Origin: Acholoe squamosa
Lineage: Eukaryota > Annelida > Polychaeta > Phyllodocida > Polynoidae
Assembly (NCBI GenBank): GCA_949317995.1
Contig: OX439040.1
Coordinates: 25,956,030 to 26,020,029 of the forward strand
DNA length: 64,000 nt
Direction of reading: 5' to 3'
The position numbers and the translations under genes were made by a program. The stretch's first letter is position 1. Each line of letters starts with the position of its first letter. The notes under the pieces are model-generated. The model was not told the DNA's origin. It saw only the letters and a program-made list of their open reading frames with translations, and made no database searches. Below are positions 23,433-36,400 of this stretch, in pieces.

Positions 23433-23762
23433 ACTCTCAGAAAAGCACCGGAACAGGGTGTTGTCTACCTCACAAAAGGCTTGCAGCTAGATGTACGTTG
23501 GTTTTACATGTATGCAAGAGTCTGTAATTGAATACACTTCCTCATTCCCTCGGCAGATGAGTTCTGGGTTGAGTGTGATTCAACGCTCAAGAATGGAGGT
23601 GGAAATTCAGAAACTCATTATTATTCTCTAGACTACTCAGAAGAGCAGAAACATAAGTACCCACTCATCACTCACCTGGAAGCCATCAATGTCTTAATTG
23701 CATACAGAACTCTCATCCCAGAGACCACACAAGGCTACCTCATCATACTCTATACAGACAAT

Positions 23763-24026
23763 ATGGCTTTAAGCCAGGCACTGCATACAGGCAGATCCAA
23801 AGACCCAATTCTTGCTGCCTGTGCTAGACAATTGTGGATAGAGGCAGCCAGAGGTGATCACCGCATTGACATAAGACACAAGCTGGGCAGGAATATATCA
23901 CTGGCGGATGCTCTCAGCAGACAGAACCACCCTGACAAATTGAAATACATTAAAAGTAATGTCAAGGCTAGAGAGCTCAGCAAGCTGGAGCCAGCCTCAG
24001 CCATACCAATGTTTGACCCTATCTGA
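23763..24026 (+). pseudogene. RNase H domain of DIRS/Ngaro-like element
   Basis: Upstream LYTDN near 23749, then LAACARQLWIEAARGDHRI and SLADALSRQNHPDKL. It ends at a stop at 24024-24026, where the recombinase frame should follow. Confidence 0.75.
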
Positions 24027-24315
24027 TTCCCTTTTAGACTGCCCCCTAGGGCACGAGCCTATTACTTTGTTTAAAGCAGCATCCAAAGAAGCCACAGAGG
24101 TCAATAGAATTAGGCAGCCAACATACTACTGGATTTTGCCTTGGACTATGGGGTGAATCCCCTCTTTCCTTCAATTGCCGAGGCAGCTTTATATTCATAA
24201 ACTCCTTATCTGCCCCGGCTAGAAGGAACTTCCCTCTGCTGCCAGACGTTGGATAGAGGCCAGGGCAGTAAACTATCACCACTAACATCACTGGAATGTA
24301 ACTGAGAACTCAAAG

Positions 24316-24845
24316 GTGCTTCTGTCATTAACCCACACAAACGAGTACCAGCACCTGCACTATTGCCTGAAGACTCATGCTCTACTCCGCAGGGACATTG
24401 TGTATACCATTACTGGACTCTCAGTGGTAATTAGATCCTCAAAGACATTTCAAGTCGGCTCTAACCCACTTGTCATATTTCTGTCAAATATATACCCAAC
24501 TCTCCTGCTTGCCCTACACAGGCCTGGGTTAGATATACATCACTGGTAGTTACCCCATCTCTGTCTCCAGCATTTCTACATAGAGATGGTAGGCCTCTTA
24601 CACCTACTCAACTCAACAAGGTGGTCAGACCCACTGATGAACATTGGATGTGAATATGCTCAGTCATTCTCGGGGCAGTGGCTACGAAGGGGAGGTTCCC
24701 AAGCCGCACTACTTGCAGGCTCTGACAAGAAAGACATTGCCATACATGAAACCATACATGCCATCCTCATCATTGTTACGGGTTGCTTCCTAACTCTCAA
24801 CCCTATTTGCCCAGTGACTCTGATTAAAAACATGTACTCCTCATA
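24316..24845 (+). pseudogene. Tyrosine recombinase remnant
   Basis: LLRRDIVYTITGLSVVIRSS and KTFQVGSN (24370-24460) correspond to the SKT/NQF-type box, and WLRRGGSQAALLAGS near 24680-24725 to the HxxR-type box, of DIRS recombinases. The final catalytic tyrosine segment is not recognisable. Two frames are involved. Confidence 0.6.
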
Positions 24846-24951
24846 ATATTATATCGATTAATATGTATTACTAAATTTAGTGACATTCATATAGGTCACA
24901 TACTCGACCTACTTTAATATGTACTTAACTGGGCCATGATACCTGTGTTAT

Positions 24952-25055
24952 TGAGGTCAAAGTTCAAGGTCATTCAGACCAAGGCCATAGTTCAAGGTTG
25001 TTGACCTCTAAGGTCAAGGTCATGTCAAGACCTAGGTTCAAAGGTCAAGGTCATA
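24952..25055 (+). promoter_or_regulatory. Cluster of nuclear-receptor half-sites (AGGTCA type)
   Basis: AGGTCAAAGTTCAAGGTCA (24954-24972), AAGGTCAAGGTCA (25010-25022) and GGTTCAAAGGTCAAGGTCA (25035-25053) carry repeated AGGTCA/AGTTCA half-sites, several in the extended TCAAGGTCA form and some as DR1. No promoter or gene start is nearby, so this may be a simple-repeat relic rather than an enhancer. Confidence 0.35.
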
Positions 25056-25479
25056 TATATGACCCAGTTTACTGTTGTTAATACACTTATCGTATATAAA
25101 CTTTAATTTTATACAAATCTCACGCCTTTGTCATCATTACCAATATATTTTTTGTCTAGCTTGCATATAAGGTGCACTCACAGTCCCTCTTCCTTTGGTC
25201 AAGACGGAAATACCTGCATATAAGCTTCCCCTACACTTTTACCATGCTGCCCCAAAATGGATGAAAAACTTAAAGGGTTAGTGACAACACCAGATGAAAC
25301 ATACATCCATCCCCCTCCTTGTATTAACCCTATAAGATTTCTTAACCTTTAAGGGTGTAATATGCATTTTACCATGATGCTGGTCTCAACCCCCCACCAC
25401 CCCAACCCCACATGTGATGCCCCGTAAACCAGAAAATTATCTTCATGCAGGGCTCCCCATTTCCCTAATATATTCAATA

Positions 25480-25630
25480 TGTCCTGTTTCCAAAATCTCT
25501 TGTTGTTTTGTCCTGTTTCTCAAATGTTTTGTCTCATTTCTCAAAGGTCCTGTTTCCAAAAATTTCTTTGTTTTTTGTCCTGTTTCTCAAATGTTTTGTC
25601 TTGTATCTCAAATGTCCCATTTCCTAGAAA
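25480..25630 (-). repeat. Minisatellite, inverted relative to 22270-22440
   Basis: Repeats of TGTCCTGTTTCTCAAATGTT and variants occur here. The reverse complement carries GAAACAGGAC, as in the 22.3-kb array. Sequence just outside (ATCTCGTGCGGATAGGAGTC) is a partial inverted match to 22243-22265. Confidence 0.65.
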
Positions 25631-25664
25631 ATCTCGTGCGGATAGGAGTCTTTTTTGCATGAGA

Positions 25665-27250
25665 TGCCCGTACCAGTATCATCGGCCATCGCAGCCACTG
25701 ACCTCACAGCTCTTGACCCAACACCCCTGGAGAACACAAATATGAATAATAAACTGTCTTTGTGGCTCTTCCTGACCTGCTCTGAGTCTGGATTAGCAGC
25801 ATTTGTCAGAGGTTCTCCTAAACCTGTTGGTGCCTTGGCATGGTCTTTTATAATAGCTATTCCCCTTTTTGTACCTTATAGGGAGGTGAATAATGTGAGA
25901 AATGCCAGACCCTGGAGATAACGAAGAGAAATTGATTTAATAGAACATGTGACACTTTTGCTTATGGTCCTGGACAGGCTGTCGAGTACTTTTTGTACCC
26001 GTATACACATAGGTATGGCTGGCAGTGGTACAATAATATCTCTTAAAGGTATGTTTCTTATTTTTTCTATACAAAAACAAACCTTTGTCATATGGCAGTT
26101 GAACTATTATAATGAATGTCATGCAACAAGTTAGGTTAATGCCGAATGGGAAATTGCGATATTTATTGGAATCGAATGTGTGCACATTATTCCATATCAA
26201 CAGGGTATGTTATCCCGCTTAAATGAGTGTAGCGAGCTAATGAAAGGAATCTTATTCAGGCAGGGAGGTCAAGCAGGACAAGTGGATGATCTAGTGTTAG
26301 AATTCACCTATGGGCAGGTTCAAGGAGGTCTAGAGATGTATACCTGTACTAGGGGGTAGTAGGAGTCTGTGCCCAGGAGCTCGGTTTTCATTACAGGCTC
26401 ACAATATTGTGTCACACAGACTGATTACCAAGGATACACATGTCACATAACTACATTTCCGTACTGCTAAAGTAGATTTTATAGAAGGGATATTGGGAAA
26501 TTGTTGGTAGATGTTGCACCATTGGATCAATTCAGAACATATGATAAACTGCTGTGTGTGTTATGATTTTCTAAACTCCCCACTTAAAATAGTTATCAAA
26601 AATATCAATAGATATTATGTCTGTTTATGTTCTCAAACAAATGTACACCCACACTCATCCATTCTGGGTATTCTGTTCTCATCAACGTGTACATGGCACA
26701 GAATGCTCTTGGAAAGCTCACAAAGCCTGTCTAGCCTTATCACTCTGGTGAGCTATCCAGCTTGTACCCTTGGGTAATGTGATCTACTCTGATGTCCCCC
26801 TGGGATGGCTATGTTACTTCCTGCAGTGTGGCAAAGTCTACCCTAGACAACAGAAGATGACAGGATGGATATATAGGACATGTTAAGAGAGTATCTTTGT
26901 TATTGTGTAGGTGGACAGATGTGAGGAGACAATGATAAAGGTTGGTTTCATGAAAACCCACACAAAGGCATATATTTATTATATAGAAAAGGACATTATT
27001 GTACGGTAAACTGGCAGCTGGTGAAATACCAATATTAAGGAAGAGTACAAAGTGCAGTGACTACACCATATGCTAGACCATAGCTTTCTTATCATTCAGC
27101 TTGATTGAAATGCTGGTATTTAGTTATGTTGTCAGATGAATATTTGGATACAGTGATAACAGAATATATATGGTGGTGCATATTAGGGCCATCAGGACTC
27201 TTTTAGAGGGACACCCCTTCTTATGTTTTTTCCCTTAGGGATTGGATAGG
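25665..27250. other. No supported gene; 3' flank of the DEG/ENaC gene
   Basis: A minus-strand AATAAA (plus strand 26974-26979) lies about 270 nt beyond the channel stop codon and could be its poly(A) signal. Otherwise only short open frames. Confidence 0.35.
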
Positions 27251-27461
27251 CTATGCTTTCTTTCTACAAGCACATCTACCAGCCACATTAAGTATGAGGT
27301 AGTCAAGCAGCTCAAACACAGTGATAACACTGGCACCAAGCAACAGTCCTAGAAAGCCTCCCACCTCACTGAGAAGACTAAGAAAACTGAATGCCTCCTG
27401 CTGGTTGATCACCGCAAATGACATGTCCTTGTAGAAGATGTCCACTTGAAGAAAGTTCTCC
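27251..27461 (-). CDS. DEG/ENaC exon 14 (pre-TM2, filter, TM2, tail)
   Basis: 211 nt including the stop. Encodes ENFLQVDIFYKDMSFAVINQ, LLSEVGGFLGLLLGASVITV and FELLDYLIL. GAS is the family selectivity filter. A short cytoplasmic tail has CACRKK. Confidence 0.9.
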
Positions 27462-30400
27462 CTGAAATGTAAGATACATGTTTAGGACAAGCAATAGTTT
27501 TCGGTCACTCTAGTTACTGCTGATGCTTTTGAGTAATTTATTCATCGGCATAACTCTAAAATAAGTTAAACTCGCCACCAACTGTGAAACTACAGCTCAC
27601 CATTTCTGCCATGGGAGAGGCAGTACAGGGAGAGGCAGTACAGAATTAAATTTAAAGAATGCCACTTGAAACGTTACAAAGTACATCACCATTAGCATAT
27701 GCTAGTAGAAATTGAGACCTTGGTCATCATAATAATTATATATTTGCATAGGAATAATTTTTTGAACCAATGAAAGATATATTTACATGAAAAAGTTCAC
27801 ATTTAGTGAACTTGATTCTGCATACACAAGGAGTTCATCACGTAGCAGTGCCAGGTGGTAGGAGAGCTGTTTGAAAGGTCCAATTAATGTGTCTAGAAAT
27901 TCCTGAAACCTGTCATCATACTCAGAAAACACCTGGAATTAAAAATCTGTGTACTAAATAAGTGTAAACAGCCTACATGCAAATTATTGGGTATGAATGT
28001 ATACATTCATGTAACTCCTTTTTCATGTAATAATTTATGCAAACTTACAAATCAATACACACTGAATTGCTATAAAAGAGTGACATACCATTTCAATCAG
28101 TACCTGCACCTTGGTCATATTGTCAGATATACCATCTATGAGATCCTGAAAATCAGTCCTCTTTGTGGAATAAGCCCGTTTGATAAACTCCAAGTTCTTA
28201 ATCTGCTCGACCTTCAAGAGTGGCAGTGGCGATTCCGCTATCTTCACGTAAATGGGTAAAATGACATTCTTAAAGTTTGTCAGTTTCTTCTGAAAGAGAA
28301 ATTATACCTGCACAGCTTAAATTGAATTGAGCAGTACATAACACAACTACCATAAACCATGTAACCTTGCACATAAGCTATGGTGTATAGACAGAGGCTT
28401 ACTGCAGCTTAAAGAGTCTCCAGCAACTCTTGGTGCAGCTTGTGGGACTTTACTTGCAAGGGTAAACTGCAACATTTTCAGACCCTTACCGCATCAGTGC
28501 GAAAAACTCGAGATATTGCTTATAGGTATGTAGATGCAGCTTGTAAATATGAGAGATTCTATGGTAGTTCCAGATTTTGGATGAGAATTTCTATTCTAGT
28601 TGTACTTGTAACGGCATATTGTTATCTGCACATCAACACTACCATTATGCACATTGATTTCCTCGTGTTACCAATAATAGACATTTAACACAATATTTTC
28701 AATTTATCCCTACCTGCAGTGACCTGATGACTTTGTATGCATTGCTTTCAAAGACACTAAGTCTGCCAACAATCCAAGTCTTGATTGGGGAATGCATATG
28801 TCTGGAGAGGTCCATTTTCGTGGCACTGCCATTCATGTAGGCAGTGATCATATCAAAGATGGGTTCCACAAGCTCCTCGAAGTCTAGAGCCATGAAGACC
28901 ATAGTCTCTGACATATCATCAAATGTGTCTAACAATCTTCTGTTATGCTGTGTGGCTTCTCCTGCGGCTCCATAAAGATTTAGTCTGTCATAAATCTCCC
29001 TGAAGGTATTACCTACCCAATCACAAAGCGTTAGGTTCACAGATACTGTGTGCAGAAACTGCTGCTTCATTATGTCTCTTATCTTCTTTAAGAGCCACCT
29101 GTGATATTCTAGTGTCTGAACCTTGAATAGTTCCTGGGTGTAATTATTCATGCTGGAGGCAGTCTCTTTAACTGTTTCTCCTAGAGCCAAAACATCCTGG
29201 CAACCTTTGTGACTTGTAAATGTGTCAGCCGATTTATTTGAATTCTCAAACAAGCTGGTTATTACATTGTGATAGCTTGTCTCATACTTTTGGATATCTA
29301 GTTGCTTATTAGAATGAGTTAAACGTCTGAAGTAATGATTCAAACTAAAGCCCTTTAACCTTACAACTCTGCATGTAGGCATCATAACATATGTTGATTT
29401 ATTTTCGTCTGACAATTTGATGTTGTTACCCTGAGCACTGTCACCTAGCTGTTCTAAAGTTGTTTTTCTGAAACACCTATGCAGAAACCTCTCCTCAAAT
29501 AACATATTCAAAGGTTGGAGATCATGCAACAACATTTTCAGGTGCAAAGTAAGCTTGAAATGCTCATCTACCATATCCCGGACCACTCGGAGGCTATTCC
29601 TGATTGTATTTAAGTCCATGTGGAGGGGTTGTGGGACAATAATGGCAGGAAGGTTATAATAGTGAGATGTTGTTAGTGGGTCAGTCACTTTTAAGCTGAT
29701 GTTCTGTAGGACATAATTCAGTCTATCAGCTATGGTGACAAGCCGTATCATGTCTGTCATATCCTTTTGTTTTACCTCCTCCCTGTAGCGCTGGGTAATC
29801 TCACGAGCCTAAAATGTAAAAGGATAAAAAAAGATTTTGTACATACTGGATTTAAAAGCTGAAACCTATTGGTTATATACATGCATAATGGATCATGGAT
29901 GCTTTAACATTCCAATCCACAATAGAAACACTGTACCTTCAAGTAGGACTGCTGCAATATTTTCTGTTTCTCAGGGTTATCCAGTATCATGCGATCTATG
30001 TTGAACTTGGAGAGTTGGGCATATGAAAGTTGAGGCTCATAGTAAATCTTCTTACATGGAGGCCTGCAGTCACATTCCCATTCTGACATTGTCATCTCCA
30101 CTGAAATACATGTTAAAAGGTTTATGGCATCTTCTTTGTTTGTTTTTTCAAGGAATGGGGTCCAAATGCTAGTATGCTCTTGATCCACATAGTATGTACT
30201 CCATCCATTTTCAGTTCATAATTCCAAACTGACATACCTGACCTGTTATAACATGCAGGTCGCGGCCGTGCTTATGATAGGTCATATCTAGACTCTTCCC
30301 AAAATGTCCAGAAATGTGAAAACTTGAGAGGCTGACATTAAATCAAATTGTATAGAATCATAAAGGCTCTCACCCAATGCCCGTCTGACACAAGACAGTG

Positions 30401-33400
30401 AAGCCTTGAAATCACAGATGACTGCTAAAGAAGACATTGGTAAATTGATACTCATAACCACAGGAAGACGATTCACATAAAAAGGAATTTGAGGATTAGA
30501 ATTTCATTTTCGTCAGGATATTGAGGTCATCTGACGAGTTCTAATTAAGTTGATAGCTGACATTTCTACGGGAAGCGATATACGCAGAAGGAAAAGGTGG
30601 TCACAGGACAGCACAAGGAGAGGGTGGTCACAGGACAGCACAAGGAAAAGGTGGTTACAGGACTGCATGAGTGGAGGATGGTTACAGGACTGCATGAGGG
30701 GAGGGTGGTTACAGGACAGCATGAGGGAAGGGTGGTTACAGGACAGTAACATGAGAGGGTGGTCACAGGACAATGCTATAGTGAGGGTGGTTACAGGACA
30801 GAAAGAGGAAGGGTGGTTACAGGACACACAATTCCTTGTGTTGTCCTGTGACCACCCCTTCCCCCAATTGTCCTGTAACCACCCATTTTCCTTGCAGTCC
30901 TGTGACCAGCCTTTCCATGTGCAGTCCTGTGACCAGCCTTTCCTCACCTTGTCCTGTGACCACCCTTTCCTCACATTGTCCTGTAACCACCCCTGCCTCA
31001 TGTTGTCCTGTGACCACCCCTGCCTCATGTTGTCCTGTTACCACCCCTGCCTCATGTTGTCCTGTAAACACCCCCTCATGTTGTCCTGTGACCACCCCTG
31101 CATTATGTTGTCCTGTAACCACCCCCTCATGTTGTCCTGTAACCACCCCTGCATCATGTTGTCCTGTAACCACCCCCTCATGTTGTCCTGTGACCACCCC
31201 TGCATCATGTTGTCCTGTGATATCCTTTTCCTCGTGCATGTAGTGACACTATATGCATGAGGAGCTCGTTCGTATATCATCGGCCCATTTCTACATCATT
31301 TCCAATGTCAATAGGGCTTATATAAGAAAGGAAAGGCATTTATTTTAGGACCAAACATTTAATTGGTATAACCCAAGTCAAATGACTATACAGATAAAAT
31401 GGTACTCACTCGTATTTCTAATGATGGGCTGCATGTACTCTGCTTCACAATTGCATTTATTGATGATATCACGAGCCTGACATTGGGTGTAACACACAGA
31501 AACTGGAGGGTTATTTGGGTGGCAGATGCCATATGGTGGCTGTAGTGTTGTTACCTGAGATAGATAATTATACCAAAGAGGATATAGAAGGGGGAAATGT
31601 AGATATGTCATCCTTATCTATCATACTAGAGACCTAGACAAGGTTTTATGCATATGTTTGTTACCACCCTGGTTAGCACTTATCCACTTATGGCTACTAT
31701 AGGTGCAAGACCTTTCTGCACTAGAAGATGATCGTGGGGTAATTTGTTAGCTACCGGAAAAGGGTATTTAGTCCTCAAACTTTTCCATGACAATTTGGAT
31801 GGTACTCACATCATGAATGCCAATGGCTTTCATCCATCTTTGTTGCTATCAGGGTGTGAGTGCTACTACATCATACATCTTTTCGACTACCAGGATGTGA
31901 GCGCTACCTACATCCTAAATCCTCATGACTACCAGGATGTGAGTGGTACCTACATCATAAACCTTCATGACTACCAGGCGTGGGTTCTTCTTAGGAAGTG
32001 ATCATTTTTTAACAACAGGGGGGGGGCGGTGGGTTTGAGGTGGGGGGGTCAGAATTTTTTCAACCCCTTGACCGGGGGGTCAGAATTTTTTCAATACCTC
32101 TGATGGGGGGGTCAAAATAATTTCACCTGTTTTCAGTGGAAAACCCCCCGCGTTACTATAGGCTAAAAGGGGACGTTCGCGCACGATTTTTGTCCCTTAC
32201 GGGGGGGTCAAAAAATTTTTACCCCCTCAAGAGGGGGGGTTGAATCTTTTTTTGCGCGTCCATGCGCAAACCCACCAGCCCACCTGTTGTTAAAAAATGA
32301 TCACTCCCTTAACTCAGACCTTGTCATTGCTACCAGTGTGTGGGTACCTGGTGCCGCAGCAAAGCCCTGTTCCTTCATAACTGGAGCCTCTTCCCGAGGG
32401 TGTAGCAAGATCTGGTTGTGATTTCAGCAATTAGATTATCTCTACAAAGTATTCATTATACAACAAGTCTTTTGTGCTTTTGCTTGCAGTCACAATTATC
32501 ATCATTCAAGTATATGTCGCATCCCCTGAACCCTTCATGCCCCAAACTTACAATAATTCACTTATTTTCCGCAGTAATTCATGATGACTATCCTACTGTG
32601 AAGAAATACAAAATATCATATAATGGCATGACATAAGTTCATATCATGACATAAACCTGGATTCCACCAAAACCGATAATTTTCATGTTTTTTGTCGGAC
32701 TCATTGGGCTTTTGTCGGGCCGACAAAATTGGCTGTGCAAAACCTGGTCGATTTTAGCTCTTCCACTGAGCTGCCAGACTATGGGATTCTGTATCTGATA
32801 GATGTCTGACAGTCATCCCCAATGACTGCGAGCTGTTCCAGCGGTCACATGATCGGCGATGACCTAGTTTCAACAAAGTGGAGGTCAAGGAAGTCGCCTT
32901 GCTCGAGTGTGCATGCGACAGCAGGTGTTTTGGCACTAGAGGATGGGAAAATGAAAGTACTAGCGGGCCTAAAAAGGAAACACAGGTATCATGCAGCCCC
33001 CTACCTAAGGGACAGGACCGATGACAGCCAGAGAAATACCTTCACCAAGCTGCTCCATAACCTGATATCCGCAAGTATAGATGCAAGGGGGGGGGGGGTT
33101 TGGTACTGTACTCCCTGGTCTATGTTTGTGTGTCGGGTAGGGGGCGCCCATCAGTGTACATCACATAGATATTCATATAATACCTTATGTTTTTTGTTAA
33201 TTTTTTCATTTTAATTCAACATTTCAACGAACTAGAATTTTTTTCCTGAGTTGAAACATGCAACCATGTTAATATGTGAAAACAGTTAAACTTTACTTTA
33301 GCTCTGTCTACCTATGCACCATAAAATCGTGTTGGATTCCCGAGAGGAAACATGATTGTAACCCCTCTGCATGTTAGTATATAGCATGGAACCATGTGAA

Positions 33401-36400
33401 CATGTAAAAATGTTAAACATCACTTTATATCTGTCCTCTATGAGGAGCACTTTTCTTCATGAAACTACTGCATGAGATATTAAATATGACTCTGTGTTTT
33501 TATATAAAAGTCTTCAGATCTTCACATGTCGATATAAACCCGATAAAAATAGGTCTCACCCGTCTTGGTAACCCAAACAATGCACGATATCATGGAAATT
33601 AAAATCTGAACTTTCATATATGATGTGTTGATAAAAAAAATAACCTGATTGTTTAATTCCTGCAGACAGTCTCTCCTTTTCTTTGACAAAGACTTCCATC
33701 GTTGAAAAATTTAACCCTTACAGACTAGACTAACAGTTCAAAGTTTTAAACTCTCTCATCATCTACATGAGTACCGAGTGAACTTAAGATTCTAGGATAA
33801 ATAATGATCGGCCTGCATCTGCGACAGTTCTTGGCCTATTTATAAAGTCAACACTGCAAAACAAAACATGTAAGTAGTGTCATTAGTATACAGTCGGGGG
33901 TAGAGAGCAGGCAACACCTGCTTACATTCCATCCCATTCACCGTTGACAGCCTGCATGGCTGTCTGATAGATGTGAACTTTGAACTTATCCTTCACCTTT
34001 TGTGTCATTCGTCCAATTTCCATCTCTAACATCTTGCACCACTGTGTGTTAGGAGATACCTCCCTTGCTGGGGAGAGCAGGTTGGGCCTGAGCCTGGGCT
34101 CTCTGGCCCACTATGCCCACCAGATTGTTCAACGATTTCCCTTACGACTCAAAGTATTTGTCTTGGGACAGGAGTATCTGACACTGAATTTTTCTGAATG
34201 TTTTAGGTGCTGTGGCTCTCTCTTAGCCAAGTACTCAGCCTTGGCAGCATTACTTGCCTCAGTTTTCTTGGGGATTTTGTAATTTATTGTTTTACGATTC
34301 TTGCCATTGGTAGATGGAACAGCACCCTGATTGGTGGCAGATTTACCAGACCCCTTGCCCTTACTAGGGGGAGTAGGACGTGCCAAGAAGTGTTCTTCCT
34401 GTGAGGAGAGAATTGGGTCCTAGTGGCAATAGTATCATTTTCATCATCAGATGACTCTCCGTCAGGTTAGTAGTTTTCGTCCTTCTGACTGTCATCTTCC
34501 TCCTCCTACTGGTCAACCTTATCGGCCACTGGGATGCCTCCTCCTGGGATTTGGGCTCTACAGTCTCCTGTATTTAAAAAAAAAAAAAGATGTTTAGGAA
34601 GTCATCCGAGTCAAAAGAAATTAACTGTTTTCATAGATTCCTGCTGTTGTCATGTAGGGCTTCTCTAATATCTTGTTGATATGTACACAGACAATGAAAA
34701 TGTTTCATTAATTTCCTGTTTACCTTTTTCTGTGGATAGTTGGTGTCGTTCTCCAACTTCTTACACCAGGGATCTAAGAACCGACACAAGCGTTTTATCA
34801 GTGCTTTCATGTAAGGCAGCTTCCCCTCCTTAGCAGATGACCCCAGCTTGACTTTACCTGAGACGATTTTCTGGTAGTCGGATATCAAAGAAGTCATGCG
34901 CCTATTTATGAAGTAGGCTAAAATAAAAAATAAAAAATGAACATGGGTACAAGATAAAGCATGCCATAAATTACCAGGACTGAGTTACTACATGCAATGA
35001 AATTAAGGGATCTTCTGTCCTCCTATATATTATCTATATATTTGTTTTGTGAACACTCTCAGATTGGTATGTGTACACATATTGTAATAAAAAAATACTT
35101 ACCTTGGATATTGAGTTCATGGAGGGCCTTTGACAGAGACCTTCTGGGCAGGGGGCCAGATGAACATGAACTTTGAACTGGTGTGTCTATGATTTTCCCA
35201 GCGTTTTTCTTCTTTTTCTGAGGAGGGGGGGGGGTTGGAGAAGCTGGAGAGCCACCTTCCTCCCCCTTCTCCAAATCGGATAGCAGATTACGCTTGGTAC
35301 CGATGTTTTTAAGCAGACAGGGTAGAGGACCAGAGGAGCCACCGGTAGCCCCCCCCCCTTCTTAGACACGGGAGTTGAAGTAAGGGGTGCCTCTTGACAC
35401 TGTCTGGTTTAGTGAGGTCTATAGGTGAACGATCCTCCTGTCTATTTCCTCCATTTCGTCATCCACCACTACCTTGGTGGCCTTTTTTTTTTGCACCAGT
35501 TCTTTTCTTTTTAACCATTACCGACTGAGCGTCCTCGATCTCCTCCGCTGTCTTATCAGGTAAACGGGGCTTACCTTGGGCAGAGAAACGTTTGGGAGCT
35601 TGCTTAGGTTGATTCTCTGTGTCATTGACATCTTCTGCTGCTTCTGTTTTCTGTCTGTGAGGATTAAAAGACCTATTTCCCTGCCCCCGACGCCTTGAAG
35701 TTCATCTCCCGACATTTTGTTTGTTTACAAACAAATCAAAGGTCATATGACTTGCATCTGACACACAGCCCAATAGCGATACCCCAAGTGAGAAAAAGGG
35801 GAACTACTTTTGTTTCCTGATGAAAAGAATAGACTTCTTCCACGAAGACAATTTCGGCCCGATTCTTGCCCGACAGGAGCCTGACAGTGCCCGATAGATG
35901 GTGGACGGTCCCCGATGTGTCCCCAACACAGGGCGATGACCAAATCGGACAAGAATTGGCTTTGGTGGAATCAACCCCATAACATATCTCCAATGTAATG
36001 CAAAAAAAAAGAAGAAAAAACAAACAAACGAACCCTGTCTTTTGCTGAATATTGAATCTGATGACATGCTGTAGACCTTAGACATTCAAATAGCCTAGAT
36101 AGTAAATTGCTAGAACTACCACTCTCCTTCCGTAATATTATGAGTAGAAATCATCACCTTTATACCAGCATCATTTTGAGGGCCTCTCATGTACTCATAC
36201 TGTTCAATATTAACCACAAGCTTCAGTCCACTGCCAGCTCCTGCAACCAAATCACATTGATATATTTTCAAAAACTATAAATCTATTGTTCTGTTTGGCT
36301 GACTACCTTCTTCAGTAGACCTCTAGTGGAAATATTATCCAGACCTGAGTTGTTATGAGCTACTTAACAGTACTGCGATGGATAACGGTGGTAAAAGGTA

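Larger units (their letters stand above)
22660..24845 (+). mobile_element. DIRS/Ngaro-like tyrosine-recombinase retroelement, decayed
   Basis: Domains come in the order RT, RNase H, tyrosine recombinase. The RT start is legible in shifting frames (VLDLSHPDG near 22770, LWKADLACAY near 22910, then YLDD at 23094-23105). RNase H is legible from about 23540 to 24026 and the recombinase from about 24100 to 24845. No integrase of DDE type, protease or LTR is seen. Multiple frameshifts and stops show it is inactive. A fragment of a close relative lies at 13071-14506. Confidence 0.75.

Noticed and set aside
30513-31280. Several overlapping 135-236 codon frames rich in cysteine and histidine
   Set aside because: Same minisatellite as copy A2, and boundaries coincide with a transposon with target duplications.
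30570-31285. CRISPR-like array
   Set aside because: Units are contiguous without unique spacers and are inverted in the second half. The context is an animal intron.
32822-33214. 130-codon plus-strand frame
   Set aside because: No recognisable domain, no splice partners, runs into a G-run; it lies in intron 6 of the channel gene on the opposite strand.
33980-34404. Two plus-strand frames of 65-100 codons
   Set aside because: They are antisense to the better supported minus-strand nested gene and show no family motif.
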